A DNA stretch of 64,000 bases, from positions 4,429,501 through 4,493,500 of the forward strand of contig JAMPIT010000476.1 of the NCBI GenBank assembly GCA_026261815.1, written 5' to 3'. Both the position numbers and the translations under genes were made by a program. The notes beneath the pieces were generated by a model. The model searched no databases, had not been told where the DNA came from, and was given only the letters and a program-made list of their open reading frames with translations. Within the stretch, counting starts at the first letter, position 1. Every line of letters begins with the position of its first letter. Shown here in pieces: positions 14,501-24,016 of this stretch. Source of the stretch: Monarcha castaneiventris obscurior (Eukaryota > Chordata > Aves > Passeriformes > Monarchidae).

Positions 14501-16097
14501 GACCACTCCAGGCACTGCTTCCACCAGCCCCTCCTGCTCCAGTTTATGCTAGGAGAAACACCATAGAAATGGGGTAAGATTTACTGAACCGAAAAGAAAA
14601 GGAAGCAACATTCCCTTCCCAAACACACGCTTCTCTTCATGAATCTTCTGACTTTGTGCCAAGTTCAAACCTCTTCTCTGCTTGGAAAGCCTGTCCTGCC
14701 AACAGAAGCCCAGAAGGGAACTCATAACTGGTAGAAATCTCAGAAGAGACCAAGGCAGTTCCAGAGTGTTTGACCGCACACCAAGGCCCACTCTCCTCCA
14801 CATCCGCCTCTCACGTCCCAACAGACATTCGCTGGCACAACAAGCTCATTTGGGATATGGCTTCCCATGCAGAAGTTTTCATTCCAGTATCTCTCACTTT
14901 AAGATAAAGAATCTTAAATGTCGTTGTGCCATAGTAAAAATCATTACAGTATGAATTTAAAAGGCAGAGGCAGTGGCGTAACTTAAAGGTTTTCAAACTC
15001 CTGCTTTCTCTGAGAAAAAGATCTGTTGCAAAGCCTGTAATGAAATGCAAAGCATGATGATAAATGATTAGAAACAGCAGCATTGACTGGGGACTGCTGC
15101 AGAATTCGGTGTTTGCCCAGCACACACCTCATCATGCTATAGGACCAAAATCCCTGCAGAACCTGCAACCTCAGCTGCTCCTGACCTCACTTTGGGTTAA
15201 CAAAAGCCACTTGGCACCCACAGCTACAACTGCAGACCTGCCACACGCTGCAGCCTGTATGCAGCCCTTGCACACCTGCCCAGCCCATGGGGGGCACTGG
15301 ATGTCCAGCAGAAAACTCCTCATCTGTGGAAAGACAGGCTCATTCGGTTGGCAGCAGCAGATGCAGCAGCTGGATGTCAGCTTATCCCCCTGGCTCTAGG
15401 GAAAAAGGGCATGCAGGAACAGCAGGCAAAGGTGATGGCAACAACAGGGCTGAGAGCAGAGGGACCCACCGCTACACACAAACTCCCTCAACCAAAAGCT
15501 TTGTTCCTAGAAGGTCCCAAATGCCCCAGTTCTTCCACCAATGCCTCAGGGCAAGCAATCTGAGCACTTTCATCATTCTCTGCTTCACAGCTTGCTTCAG
15601 TAACTCCAGACTATCCCCCTCAAACCCCAGTTCTGTCCCACCTGCCCAGATACCCACCTGCGCTTTACATTCCCCAGATTCTGCCAGGCACCTCAACCAG
15701 CTGCCTCCAATCCACTGCCCACCACAATTCCAGCACCCAGGACCCATCCCAATTGCCATTCTATGCACCCCACCCCCTACCACATCAAGGCAGGGTCAGT
15801 GTCCTTACACTGCATTTTCTGGTCATCTACAGATTTGCAAACAAGCAGGCTATGTTGTGAGCTCGTTTGCAGATCTGCAAGTATCAGCATAAATGATAAT
15901 GCAGAATGAAAAGTCCTTGACAGTGTCGGACATTTGGGCTTTAATTTGTTTAACAGCCACGGTTACAAGGTTGGGTGAGATGGAAACCCAACTGCCTTCC
16001 TGTAGTAAAGGGTGCAATGGAGAGAATTGTTTTCAGAGCAGTGCTACGAGACGCCTCCGTGTCCTCTGCACAGCAGGGACAACGCTAGTCGTGCTGG

Positions 16098-16193
16098 AAT
16101 CACAGAATCACAGAATGCTTTGGGCTGGAAGGGACCCTGAAGATCATTTAAGTCCAACCCCCTGCCAGGAGCAGGGACACTCTCGTCTAGTGC
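16098..16193 (-). mobile_element. CR1 LINE 3' end fragment
   Basis: The plus strand begins with AATCACAGAATCACAGAAT, the reverse complement of the tandem ATTCTGTG-type 8-bp repeat that ends bird CR1 elements. It continues with the familiar CR1 tail block: TTTGGGCTGGAAGGGACC, then AAGATCAT, CCAACCCCCTGCC and GCAGGGACA. The element is therefore inserted in minus orientation and is heavily 5'-truncated, retaining about 100 bp with no reverse transcriptase. CR1 is the dominant retrotransposon of birds and other sauropsids, and this copy is the main taxonomic clue in the window. Confidence 0.9.
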
Positions 16194-16688
16194 AAAAATG
16201 AAAAAGCACCAACTGCTCTCCCAGCTATTCTTATCCAGGCAACAACTTCCACAGCAAAGGGACTCCTTGAAGAGGGGCACATTCCCGCGGGTGCCAGTCC
16301 CTTCCCAAGATCTCCCGTTGCAGAAAAGAAAGGCAGAACGAGACACAGGCTGAGAAAGTTGCTGCTCGAGGCGCTGCTAGCACAGATAAGGTGTTATAAA
16401 CCGAGATTACCTGCAATTGCAGGACTCAGGTTTGCTTCTACCCCTCTATCTTCCTGCCCACGATGTCAAACCACTACGACTGTGGGCAGTGTTTATGCCG
16501 AGATAGTTACTCGTCCCTGCAATACAGGGGCACGGCCACCAAGTCCAACCTGCTATTTGGATGGCGCAGAAGACAGAGGGATTTGGGGGGTTTGTAAAGC
16601 TTGCAAAGCTTTACGTTCCTGCCAGGTCTGCCTGATGACTCTGTTCCTTTTCTGCTCGCTACGTCCTCGTTTAAAACAAAACAAAGCC

Positions 16689-16735
16689 AAAAAAAAAAAA
16701 AAAAAAAAAAAAAAGAGAGAGCGAAAGAGAAGTGG
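16689..16735 (+). repeat. A26 homopolymer followed by purine (GA) tract
   Basis: There are 26 consecutive A residues at 16,689-16,714, followed by a G/A-only stretch interrupted by one C. No recognisable retrocopy precedes the A-run on the plus strand, so it is called simple sequence rather than a retrogene tail. Its length probably varies and is prone to assembly error. Confidence 0.85.
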
Positions 16736-17345
16736 TTCAAAGATTTGTCTCCAGTACGTTTCGGCATTCTGTTCTGAGCTGGGCTTGAAGAGCGCAAAAT
16801 TTATAAAAACTAAGAGGAATGCCTCCCATGCGGGCTAAAAACAGCGCAGGCAGGGACCACGGCCGCGTGTTTACACACACCAGAGGCGGGGAAACAGACG
16901 AGACGGGGAGAGGGTGAAAAACCAGCCCTGGAGAAAGCGATGCCCAACCCTGCGGGGCATTCCCAGGGAAAGGCGCCGTTAACAGGACACTCCCGGGGGA
17001 TGGCGGGGCTCGGGGGGAGCCCCAAACCCCGCCACCAGCACACATCCCACGCCAGGGGTTCGGGGGGACACTCACTGTGAAGGTGACCCCCTCACACACC
17101 TGACACACACGGCAGCAACACCCCCGCCCTTTTTAGGGTCGGGGGTCCCTGCACCTCCACCCATCCCAAAACCCATTGAAGGGACAGGAGGAGCCGTGCC
17201 CGTTACTGCGGCAGAGGCGAGGGGTGGGAAGGGACCCTGAAATTGCGGGAAGGACGGCACAGGTGACGAGAAAGGGGGCTGAGGAAGCAGCCGCGAAGCC
17301 TCGGGAAGGAAGGGGGTGGGGTCCGCGCCCTCGCCCTCCCGTTAC

Positions 17346-17473
17346 CTGGGGACGCAGCTGGGGCTGGACCCGTCGATCTCCCAGGTGGCGAAGAGGTTCA
17401 TAGGCACGGGCCGCCCCAGGGCCCCGGTGCCGCCGGGGAAGCTGAGGCGGCTCCGCTCCGCCGCCGCCGCCAT
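17346..17473 (-). CDS. PACS-family gene, exon 1 (PACS2-like), partial
   Basis: The minus-strand ATG at 17,473 has a strong context (GCC before ATGG) and opens a 42-codon reading frame ending in phase 2 at a GTAACG donor (17,345-17,344). The N-terminus is [15 protein letters not shown], then a short Gly/Leu/Pro linker, then the hallmark PACS block [16 protein letters not shown] followed by VPR. Vertebrate PACS2 has the near-identical [16 protein letters not shown], while PACS1 has MNLYATWEVDRSSSSC (both from memory), so this copy is closer to PACS2. The short N-terminus also fits PACS2 rather than the long low-complexity PACS1 N-terminus. PACS proteins bind acidic-cluster motifs in cargo such as furin and couple them to adaptors, and PACS2 also acts at ER-mitochondria contacts. 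The rest of the gene lies left of the window. Whether this is true PACS2 or a separate paralogue cannot be decided from one exon, so no symbol is given. Confidence 0.85.
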
Positions 17474-17637
17474 GGCTGTGCCCGCCGGCCTGGCGCGCGC
17501 CCACCGGGCCGCCGCCACCGCCCCGCCCCGCCCGCGGGGGGCGCGTCACGGGGGCGGGGCCGGCGGCTGCGGGGGCGGGGCCGTGGGGGCGGGGCTACTC
17601 GGCAGGAGGCGGCCTGAGCGTGGGCGGGGCTTTCTGA

Positions 17638-17758
17638 GGGGCGTGTCCCTGCTGAGGGGCGTGGTCATATGGGGCGCGGGGGCGGTTGGTGGGCGTGGTC
17701 GGCGGGGCGTGTCCTGGGGGCTGCCCTTGGGGCGTGGTCATGGCGGAGGGGCGTGGCC
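17638..17758 (+). repeat. Six-copy GGGCGTG (KLF/SP-type) motif cluster
   Basis: Near-identical GGGGCGTGT or GGGGCGTGG cores occur at about 17,638, 17,656, 17,691 (one G shorter), 17,704, 17,729 and 17,748. Three of them extend to GGGCGTGGTC. All are in the same orientation within about 120 bp of the bidirectional promoter. The core matches the KLF/SP GC/CACCC-box consensus. The irregular spacing suggests a decayed micro- or minisatellite that may supply binding sites. Confidence 0.7.
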
Positions 17759-17765
17759 TGGCTTG

Positions 17766-17862
17766 GCGCAGGCGCGGCCGCCGCCGCCGCTTCCCAGGGC
17801 CGGGCGGAAGTGCCGGTGGCGCGGCGGCCGCACACCGGAAGCGGCGGTGGCAGCTTCCGGGT
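17766..17862. promoter_or_regulatory. SEC22B proximal promoter: NRF1-like site and three ETS sites
   Basis: An NRF1-like GCGCAGGCGC (one base from consensus) lies at about 17,766. Three ETS/GABP-type cores follow: GCGGAAGTG near 17,804, ACCGGAAGC near 17,834 and an inverted CTTCCGGGT near 17,854. All lie within 135 bp upstream of the SEC22B ATG. NRF1 plus ETS is the common composition of TATA-less bidirectional housekeeping promoters. Assignment is by motif only. Confidence 0.5.
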
Positions 17863-17895
17863 GGCTCCGTGGCAGGGCGGGCGGCGGCCGCGACC

Positions 17896-17970
17896 ATGGT
17901 GCTGCTCACGATGATCGCCCGCGTGGCGGACGGGCTCCCCCTCGCCGCCTCCATGCAAGAGGACGAGCAG
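17896..17970 (+). CDS. SEC22B: SEC22B exon 1 (coding part)
   Basis: Residues 1-25, from ATG in the context GCGACCATGG to the donor GTGGGG after Gln25. It ends in phase 0. Intron 1 is only 260 bp (17,971-18,230) and lies within the CpG island. Confidence 0.95.
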
Positions 17971-20900
17971 GTGGGGCCGGCGGGGCGCGGGCGGGGAGGG
18001 GCCGGTGTGTCGGTGAGGAGCGGGCGGGGGGCGACCCACCGGGAGCCGCGCAGTCCCTTCGCACAGCAGAGCGGCTCTGGCACAAGCGTGTCCCTCCCGG
18101 TGGCGGTGCGAGGGAGGGGGAGAGCCGCCCGGTGCTGTGTGGCTGGTGCCGGCAGTCCCGGAGCCCTCCCCGCCGGTGTTTCTCCGGTGCCGCCCCAACA
18201 GCCCGTTCTCCTCCCTCCCTGCCCTCTCAGTCAGGCCGCGACCTGCAGCAGTACCAGAGCCAGGCGAAGCAGCTCTTCCGCAAGCTGAACGAGCAGTCCC
18301 CGACGAGATGCACCCTGGAGGCAGGAGCCATGGCTTTCCAGTGAGTACCGGGAGGGACGCGGGGAATGCTGGCTCCTCTGCCGTGGAAACAGGCGAGGGC
18401 TCTTCTGAGTCAGGCTGAGGCTTTGGTAGGAACGGGGCTGCCTGGAAGAGGTGGCCTGTCAGCCCCGCTGGAGTGCAGTAGCTGCGGGAAGGGGAGAGTG
18501 TCTGAGTTGTCGCTGCTTGGCGCAGGTACCTGGCGCTTGGTTTTCATCCAGGTTCATAGTTCTGCCTTGGCGGAAGACAGTACAGGTGCTGCTCCCTTTC
18601 AGGTTTTTCTGCTTGTTGGCACTGCTTGTTGTGTCTTCGCTGTGTCTTTTGGACCTCCTGTATCTTGTCTTTAAAGAGATATGTCCTTGGTAAAGCCAGC
18701 CTGGCAGTACCACTGTGAGCTCCTCCGGCACAGGATTGTCCTCTCTGTGCCCTGTGAGAGCCCAGCTTTGCATGCATTAGAAGCACACGGAGCATATCTG
18801 AATATTTTTATTATTGTTGTCTAATATCCGGCAAACTTCTTTCTCTCATTTTGTAGATTCAGTCTTATTGTTGCTAGATTTGTTGGGTGTGTTTAATTAA
18901 TTTCCTAAACTGTTTGGGAACTCTCGATTTAAAAGCTTGACTTTTGGCATTCTCCAGTAGTACACCTGCAAGGGAGCTTGGATGTGGCATAAGGAAAGCA
19001 TACAGAGAGTACAGGCCAGGTATCCATATTTCTTAATCAGTAGCAGGGGAGGTGGAGAGGCAGGTGAGCAGAGGGGGAGCTAACAGTCACTGAAAGGCAG
19101 GAAAGCTCGTGTGTGAGAAGGGAAATGCTTCTTTGTGTGACATGTCATTACCTGGCAGAATAATGCCTGAGAACTTAGTCAGGATCCTGTCAGGAATCAG
19201 AATTGTGCCATGGCTGGAATGCTTGTTACAGGTCTCAGAGATCAGATGCCAGGTGAAGTCTCCAAGCAGAGTTGTGCAGTTGTGGCAGGAATGATTCCCA
19301 CACTTGGCACCACTTCTGCCATGCCACCAGCAGCAGGATCCCTCTCAGTTTCCAGGTGATTCCGGGTGACTGGGTGTGTGTTTATGGCTCGGTGAGGGGG
19401 AGGTGGCCTTTGAATGCAGGGCAAGGTTGGCTTCAGGCCTCTACTCCAATAACAGGAGCCCTTTAGCAAATCTCCCACCCTGTCCCTTTCTTCAGCGATT
19501 TGGCGACATGGAAAGATGGGAACAGGAGTTTTTTGGATGGGCAATCTTTGGCAAAAGCTATGAGGTTTTGAGGGATACTTTTCTTGTGGTTGTCTTACAT
19601 ATGGTAACTGCGACAAGATTTAAAAAAGTCTTTTCTCTGGGCTTCTGGTTGCCTTTGATAGGGAGTCACAGTTGTCAAAGGATGGCCCTGATTGGCCTGG
19701 CCATCTCTATCTCCTGTTGGATTTGGATGTTGTTGCCAGAGTTAATTGCTAAGTGCTGCTCTTCATCTTGTTTTTTCTACAGGTTAAAACTTCATAGAAT
19801 TTAAAAACTCCCTCAGTTTTAAGTGTTTCCTTGGCACAGCATGGGTGTAGTTCTGACTGGCAATGAAGCCTTGGGAAAGGGCCTGTGTGGATCCCAGTAA
19901 GCTCCTTCTTGAGTTACTTCCATGATGCAAGCAGAGCGATGTCTGGGAGGGTGGCAACACTTGCTCAGGAAATCAAAGCCTCTTAGTGATGGCTGTAATG
20001 TCACCAGTTCTGATGAGGAGGGAGGGCTTGGGCAGGCCCGTTTTGACAGCTGTCTCCAAGGAACAGGCAGCTTACCTGGCTGGCAGACAGGCAGGGACAG
20101 CAGTATTCCTCCTTCTGGGTTGAGTTAATCCCTAGATAAATTTTGCTGGCCATTGACAGCTGCTGCTGCAGAGCGGTTGCTGCTGCCTCCTTTGAGGTGG
20201 GACAGTACAGCAGGACCTGTGTAAAAAGAATACTTTCAGGTCAGAAAACTTCCTCTGCAGGAAGGGGAGGTAACACGGCAATCTGAGATTTAGTCTAAAA
20301 TAACGCTGGCCAATGACCACGCTGCTCCTTAACTCAGCACACCAATTTTTTCCTGCCAAATCAGAGCTCTGACTGCTGAGGGCAGCACAAAGCAGAACAG
20401 AGCATTTTGTGGTGGGAGTTAGTGTGGCCAAGGGTATTGCTGAACTTGCTGAGGTGGTGTTGAACATCTTTAGCTTCATCAATTTAAAGCAGAGCCAAGG
20501 CTTGCTGAAACATGAAGTTTAAATTATGACCACTTAGGTGATTTCTGTCAAATGCAATGCCCCGGCTTCGGCTGCAAAAGCTGTGTCACCCTTTCAGCTG
20601 CAGCACTGGGGGCTGTGCAGGTACAGGAACACTGATGGCACCTGCTGTGCTGTCAGTAAGCAGGTGACCTTTGGCTGATGAATGGTTGAAGTGGCTCTTA
20701 CCTGTCATTTAAAAGCAACCCTTGGCCTTTGCCACTGTAACCAGGATAAAGCTTTTCCCTCTCAAAATGTCCAACATGATTGTAAGAAACCTAATGGCTG
20801 CACTCAGTGTGCAGAGTTAACAGTGCCAAATGGCCACATCTGCCCCTCGTGTGAGGACATGCAGGCAGATGCTGTGCTGAAACTTGGAGGTGCGCACAAA

Positions 20901-23900
20901 GTGTAAAACTGAGAAGCCCAGCTGTGCAGGAACTCTGGTCTGAATTTGACAAAATTGTCTGAATCTGGAGCAGAGTGAGGTGAGCTTGCTCTCTGTGGTG
21001 CTGACAGACAACAACTTCAAATCCAACATACTGAATATCACATCACGGAGAAGCAAGTGGGAAGTGCAGCTGAAGAGCTCCAGGCAGGACCAGCTGGCCC
21101 AGGCAGAGATAAACAGAGCTGTGCTGATGGGACGTGTTCCTCAGAGTGCTCTGAACTGGAGAGTGCTGCTCCAGCAGTGCTGTCAGGATTCCCTTCTGAC
21201 ACTGGTTCTCCTTATTTCAAAAGATTTTCTCAAGTCTTGCTCATCATGGCAGTGACTAAATCAAGCTGCAGGTGATGATCTGTAGCAACCTCAATGTGTC
21301 AAGCAGGTCTCCAGGGGTAAGGGAAGAACAGAGGATTAGTCTAGGTACTGATGCAGTCCAAGCTGAGGAACATAAAAAGGAGCAAAGGCCATGGGCACGT
21401 GGGGACATGCTGTGGAACAGATTATGGCAACTGGAGTTTCTTGCTTCTGGTTGGGGTAGATCAGTTGTTGAGTGAAGGCTGACAGGGTTCACACACAGGC
21501 CATATAGAGGCAGGAGAAATGGATACTCCTGAGCCCAGGAGCAAGTTGAGGATGGCTAATTCAGAGGACGTGGCCCTGTTGGAGTATCTGGAAAAACAGT
21601 GGGGAGTGGGGGGAAGTTGTTTTGTAAGCCTGATGTGTCTATTAACAATTTTTTAAGCTGCTTATTTTACTACGGTGCCCCGAGGACTGGATCATTTCTT
21701 TAATACACTGCTAATCTTTATGCTAACCAGACTAATGCTTAATGGCATTATGCAGAAAGTCAAAGGAAGGTAACCTAAAAGTAGCATTCACACTCCACCC
21801 TGAAGAGTATAGATAAGCATTCAAAAGTGTTTACAGGGCTGTTTGCTGTCTCCACCCCCCTGGTTTTGGTGGGAGTATTGTAGGCTTTATTTTTATATTG
21901 ACTGAGTGAGGAGGAAAATTCAGTTGGGAATATGGAGCAGCAGAGTGATGTAGTGAAGCCTAAATCATCTGAAGATTGGTGGTGGGATGAGAAGAGGACC
22001 TGCGTGCTGGGCAAACCAAGCAGCATTACACAGCAGCAGTGTGCTTTGGGGCTCCTCACCTTGCAGCCAAAGAACTGGTGGCACTGTCACACCTACCCAC
22101 GGCAAGCCTGTAAGGGCACCAGAACCCATCTAGCACCAATACTCTTCCCCAGCTGCCCTTGAGGTGATGCATGTGCATAACAACACCCCTCCAACAGGAT
22201 GGTGGTGGTGGAGGAAGGGGATATCCAGCCCTCTGAAATGGAAAGGGACAGCTGGCAGTCACTGGATGGCTTCCTAGCATGCTGAGGCCAAATTCCTGTG
22301 TGTGTCTCCTCATCTCAGTGCTTCAACTTCCCATTTGTGGGCCTCAGGTACTTGGCTGTGCTGCCAGTTAGAGACGTGTTGGCTACCTTCCCCTCTACTC
22401 TGCTGGCAAGTTTTCTTGTGCTCCCCTCCTCCTGACTGCAGGGTGTTCTCTCTTTCATACTCCAAAATCATAACTCTTTTCTTGCTGGTATTTTGTTAAG
22501 CTGATGGTATTCACAGGCCAGCTTTTCTTCAACTGAAGTCAAAGCCCGGGACTGTTGGCATGGGCGTAGGGTCTGAGGTTACAAAAAATTTATTTTGTCT
22601 AAAGAAAAGATAAGGCATTGCTTTGCAGAAAGGTTTACACTTGATGCAGTCATAGAAAACCTGAGGTTCTTGTACCCGGTTCTCATTGCCTCACAGGAAT
22701 AAAGGTATGCAGGGTGGTGCTTGATAGGATAGGTTGAAAATTGATTGATTAATGCTCGGTCTGCTGTTCTTTTAGCTACATCATCGAGAAAGGAGTGTGT
22801 TACCTGGTCCTGTGTGAAGCTGGATTCCCCAAGAAACTGGCCTTTGCATACCTGGAAGACTTGCACTCAGAGTTTGATGAGCAGCATGGCAAGAAGGTTC
22901 CGACAGTGTCCAGGCCCTATTCCTTCATTGAATTTGGTGAGGTCCCTCTCCCTGTGGCTAGGGAAACTTCTTGCTGGGAGGGAGCAGCAGCCATGGGATT
23001 CTCTGCAGCTTGTCCTATGGAATTGACAGTTCAAATTCTTCTTGGCACTAGAGACATGGGTGCTCTGAGCAGGAGCATGGAGAAGTGGTAGGGAAATGGT
23101 ACATGTCCTCAGATTCAGATTACCTGCTTTAAGTCTCTTGGCCTCACTCCAGTGAATATTTGCATGTAGTCTTGTGGCTGTCTCAGGAGGAACCTGGGCT
23201 CCATCAACACAGAGCTGCAAGATGTGCAGAGAATTATGGTGGCCGACATTGAGGAGGTCTTACAGCAATGCTCCCACTCCTCCAGCAGCCAGGCTGCTCT
23301 GTGTTTGGTGAGACTCCCTCTGATAGTCCTGTCTCCTTCCAGACACTTACATCCAGAAAACCAAGAAGCTCTACATTGATAGCCGGGCAAGGAGGAACCT
23401 GGGCTCCATCAACACAGAGCTGCAAGATGTGCAGAGGATTATGGTGGCCAACATCGAGGAGGTCTTACAGCGAGGAGAAGCACTGTCAGGTACTGGGAAT
23501 GGCCGATGTTTGGCACACAGTTCTGTGTCTCTTCGGTCAGCTGGGTGGGCAGAGCATCCTGGAGGGAAAGGCTTGACCCTCCTGGGAAAAGCAGTGAACA
23601 CAGTGGCTGTTTCAGTTGGATCAGTTGTATTCTGAAACTCCTGGCAGGTGCTTGTTTGGGGTGAGACCAGCAGCTCACCAGCTTGGGTGGCTCTCGTCCC
23701 AGCAGGACAAGCACTGGAGCACTGCAGGGAGGCACAGGCCATGCTGCCATGTGAAACTGCTGCGCTTCCAGCTGCTCCCGAGAAACTTGTACACTTAATG
23801 TAACGTTTGGGGAACATTCAGTCAATCCTGACTTAACTTCTCTCCCTTTTCCCTTTAACAGCTCTTGATTCCAAGGCCAACAACTTGTCCAGTTTGTCTA

Positions 23901-24016
23901 AGAAGTACCGCCAGGACGCAAAGTACCTGAACATGCGTTCCACGTATGCCAAGCTGGCGGCCGTAGCTGTGTTTTTCATCATGCTGATTGTCTATGTGAG
24001 GTTCTGGTGGCTGTGA
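17896..24016 (+). CDS. SEC22B: SEC22B, vesicle-trafficking R-SNARE (complete, 5 exons)
   Basis: Coding exons are 17,896-17,970, 18,231-18,340, 22,776-22,936, 23,343-23,489 and 23,862-24,016. All junctions are GT-AG, and together they give 648 nt, 215 aa plus stop, exactly the vertebrate SEC22B length. The protein starts [19 protein letters not shown]. Residues 1 to about 126 form the longin domain. About 134-194 form the R-SNARE helix, with the zero-layer arginine at R159 in LQRGEAL. About 196-214 form the C-terminal transmembrane anchor, ending RFWWL. SEC22B drives ER-Golgi anterograde and retrograde fusion with syntaxin-5/BET1 or syntaxin-18/USE1 partners, and takes part in ER-plasma membrane contacts and cross-presentation. 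The sequence is nearly identical to the mammalian protein as I recall it. It shares a CpG island with the divergent PACS-like gene. Identification is very secure. Confidence 0.97.
18231..18340 (+). CDS. SEC22B: SEC22B exon 2
   Basis: The acceptor is CCCTCTCAG and the exon reads [16 protein letters not shown] onward through the longin domain to the split His62 codon (CA|C). The donor is GTGAGTACC, phase 2. Intron 2 follows (18,341-22,775, 4.4 kb). Confidence 0.96.
18341..22775 (+). other. SEC22B intron 2
   Basis: A 4.4-kb intron with no convincing additional exon, RNA gene or recognisable transposon. Short open frames inside it are not conserved-looking. Confidence 0.85.
22776..22936 (+). CDS. 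SEC22B: SEC22B exon 3
   Basis: The acceptor is TTCTTTTAG. The exon encodes [17 protein letters not shown] through SRPYSFIEF, the second half of the longin domain. It ends in phase 1 before GTGAGG. Intron 3 is 406 bp. Confidence 0.96.
23185..23266 (+). pseudogene. 82-bp partial duplicate of SEC22B exon 4 inside intron 3
   Basis: This segment repeats exon 4 positions 23,390-23,471 (codons 132-158 plus one base) at a constant 205-bp offset, with 79 of 82 bases identical. The three differences are two silent changes (Arg147, Ile153) and one Asn152-to-Asp change. Homology stops abruptly at both ends, inside the exon, with only short shared flanking bases (AGGAGG on the left). No usable donor follows the copy in the SEC22B frame. 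A tandem duplication, gene conversion from a retrocopy or an assembly artefact are all possible; the high identity argues for a recent origin. Confidence 0.93.
23343..23489 (+). CDS. SEC22B: SEC22B exon 4
   Basis: The acceptor is TCTCCTTCCAG. The exon reads [20 protein letters not shown], completing the longin-SNARE linker, and then the first half of the R-SNARE helix including zero-layer Arg159. It ends in phase 1 before GTACTG. The stretch at 23,390-23,471 is the parent of the nearby intron 3 copy. Confidence 0.96.
23862..24016 (+). CDS. SEC22B: SEC22B exon 5 (terminal coding exon)
   Basis: The acceptor is CCCTTTAACAG. The exon encodes the second half of the SNARE motif ([20 protein letters not shown]) and the tail anchor [20 protein letters not shown], then TGA at 24,014-24,016. 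Confidence 0.96.

Larger units (their letters stand above)
1..17345 (-). other. Probable intron 1 (part) of the PACS-like gene
   Basis: This stretch lies downstream (in the minus sense) of the exon 1 splice donor of the PACS-like gene. I could find no PACS exon 2 (the conserved block that begins LCSLTLKKL in vertebrate PACS proteins) on either strand, so it is inferred to be part of a large first intron running off the left edge. Open frames here are short, mutually overlapping and unlike any family I recognise. Recognisable contents are a CR1 3' fragment at about 16.1 kb, an A26 homopolymer at about 16.7 kb, a T13 run at 9,415-9,427, a (TTTG)n stretch near 8.21 kb and one candidate short exon near 8.7 kb. 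The intron assignment is an inference from the exon 1 donor; unknown genes could lie inside it. Confidence 0.6.
17300..18200. promoter_or_regulatory. CpG island covering the PACS-like and SEC22B first exons
   Basis: This is a very GC- and CpG-dense stretch, in contrast to the AT-richer flanks. It includes both first exons and the 422 bp between the two start codons. There is no obvious TATA box. GC boxes (GGGGCGGGGC type) are frequent at 17,545-17,600 and 17,620-17,630. The boundaries were estimated by eye. The arrangement is a classical bidirectional housekeeping promoter, with both genes producing secretory-pathway proteins. Confidence 0.8.

Noticed and set aside
15287..15892. 201-codon plus-strand open frame
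   Set aside because: No family resemblance, low-complexity Pro/Ser/His composition and an overlapping open frame on the minus strand. It is probably chance.
1..17345. PACS exon 2 or later exons within the window
   Set aside because: Looked for the LCSLTLKKL-type block on the minus strand; nothing convincing was found.
17316..18344. 342-codon plus-strand open frame across the bidirectional promoter
   Set aside because: It runs through the antisense of PACS-like exon 1, the promoter and SEC22B exons 1-2 in a mostly wrong frame. It is Gly/Arg-rich as expected of CpG-island DNA, and the real splice sites contradict it.
23187..23307. The SEC22B exon 4 copy used as an alternative exon (AG at 23,185-23,186, GTGAG donor at 23,308)
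   Set aside because: It would be out of the SEC22B frame, and the remaining intron before exon 4 would be only about 35 bp, too short for normal vertebrate splicing.
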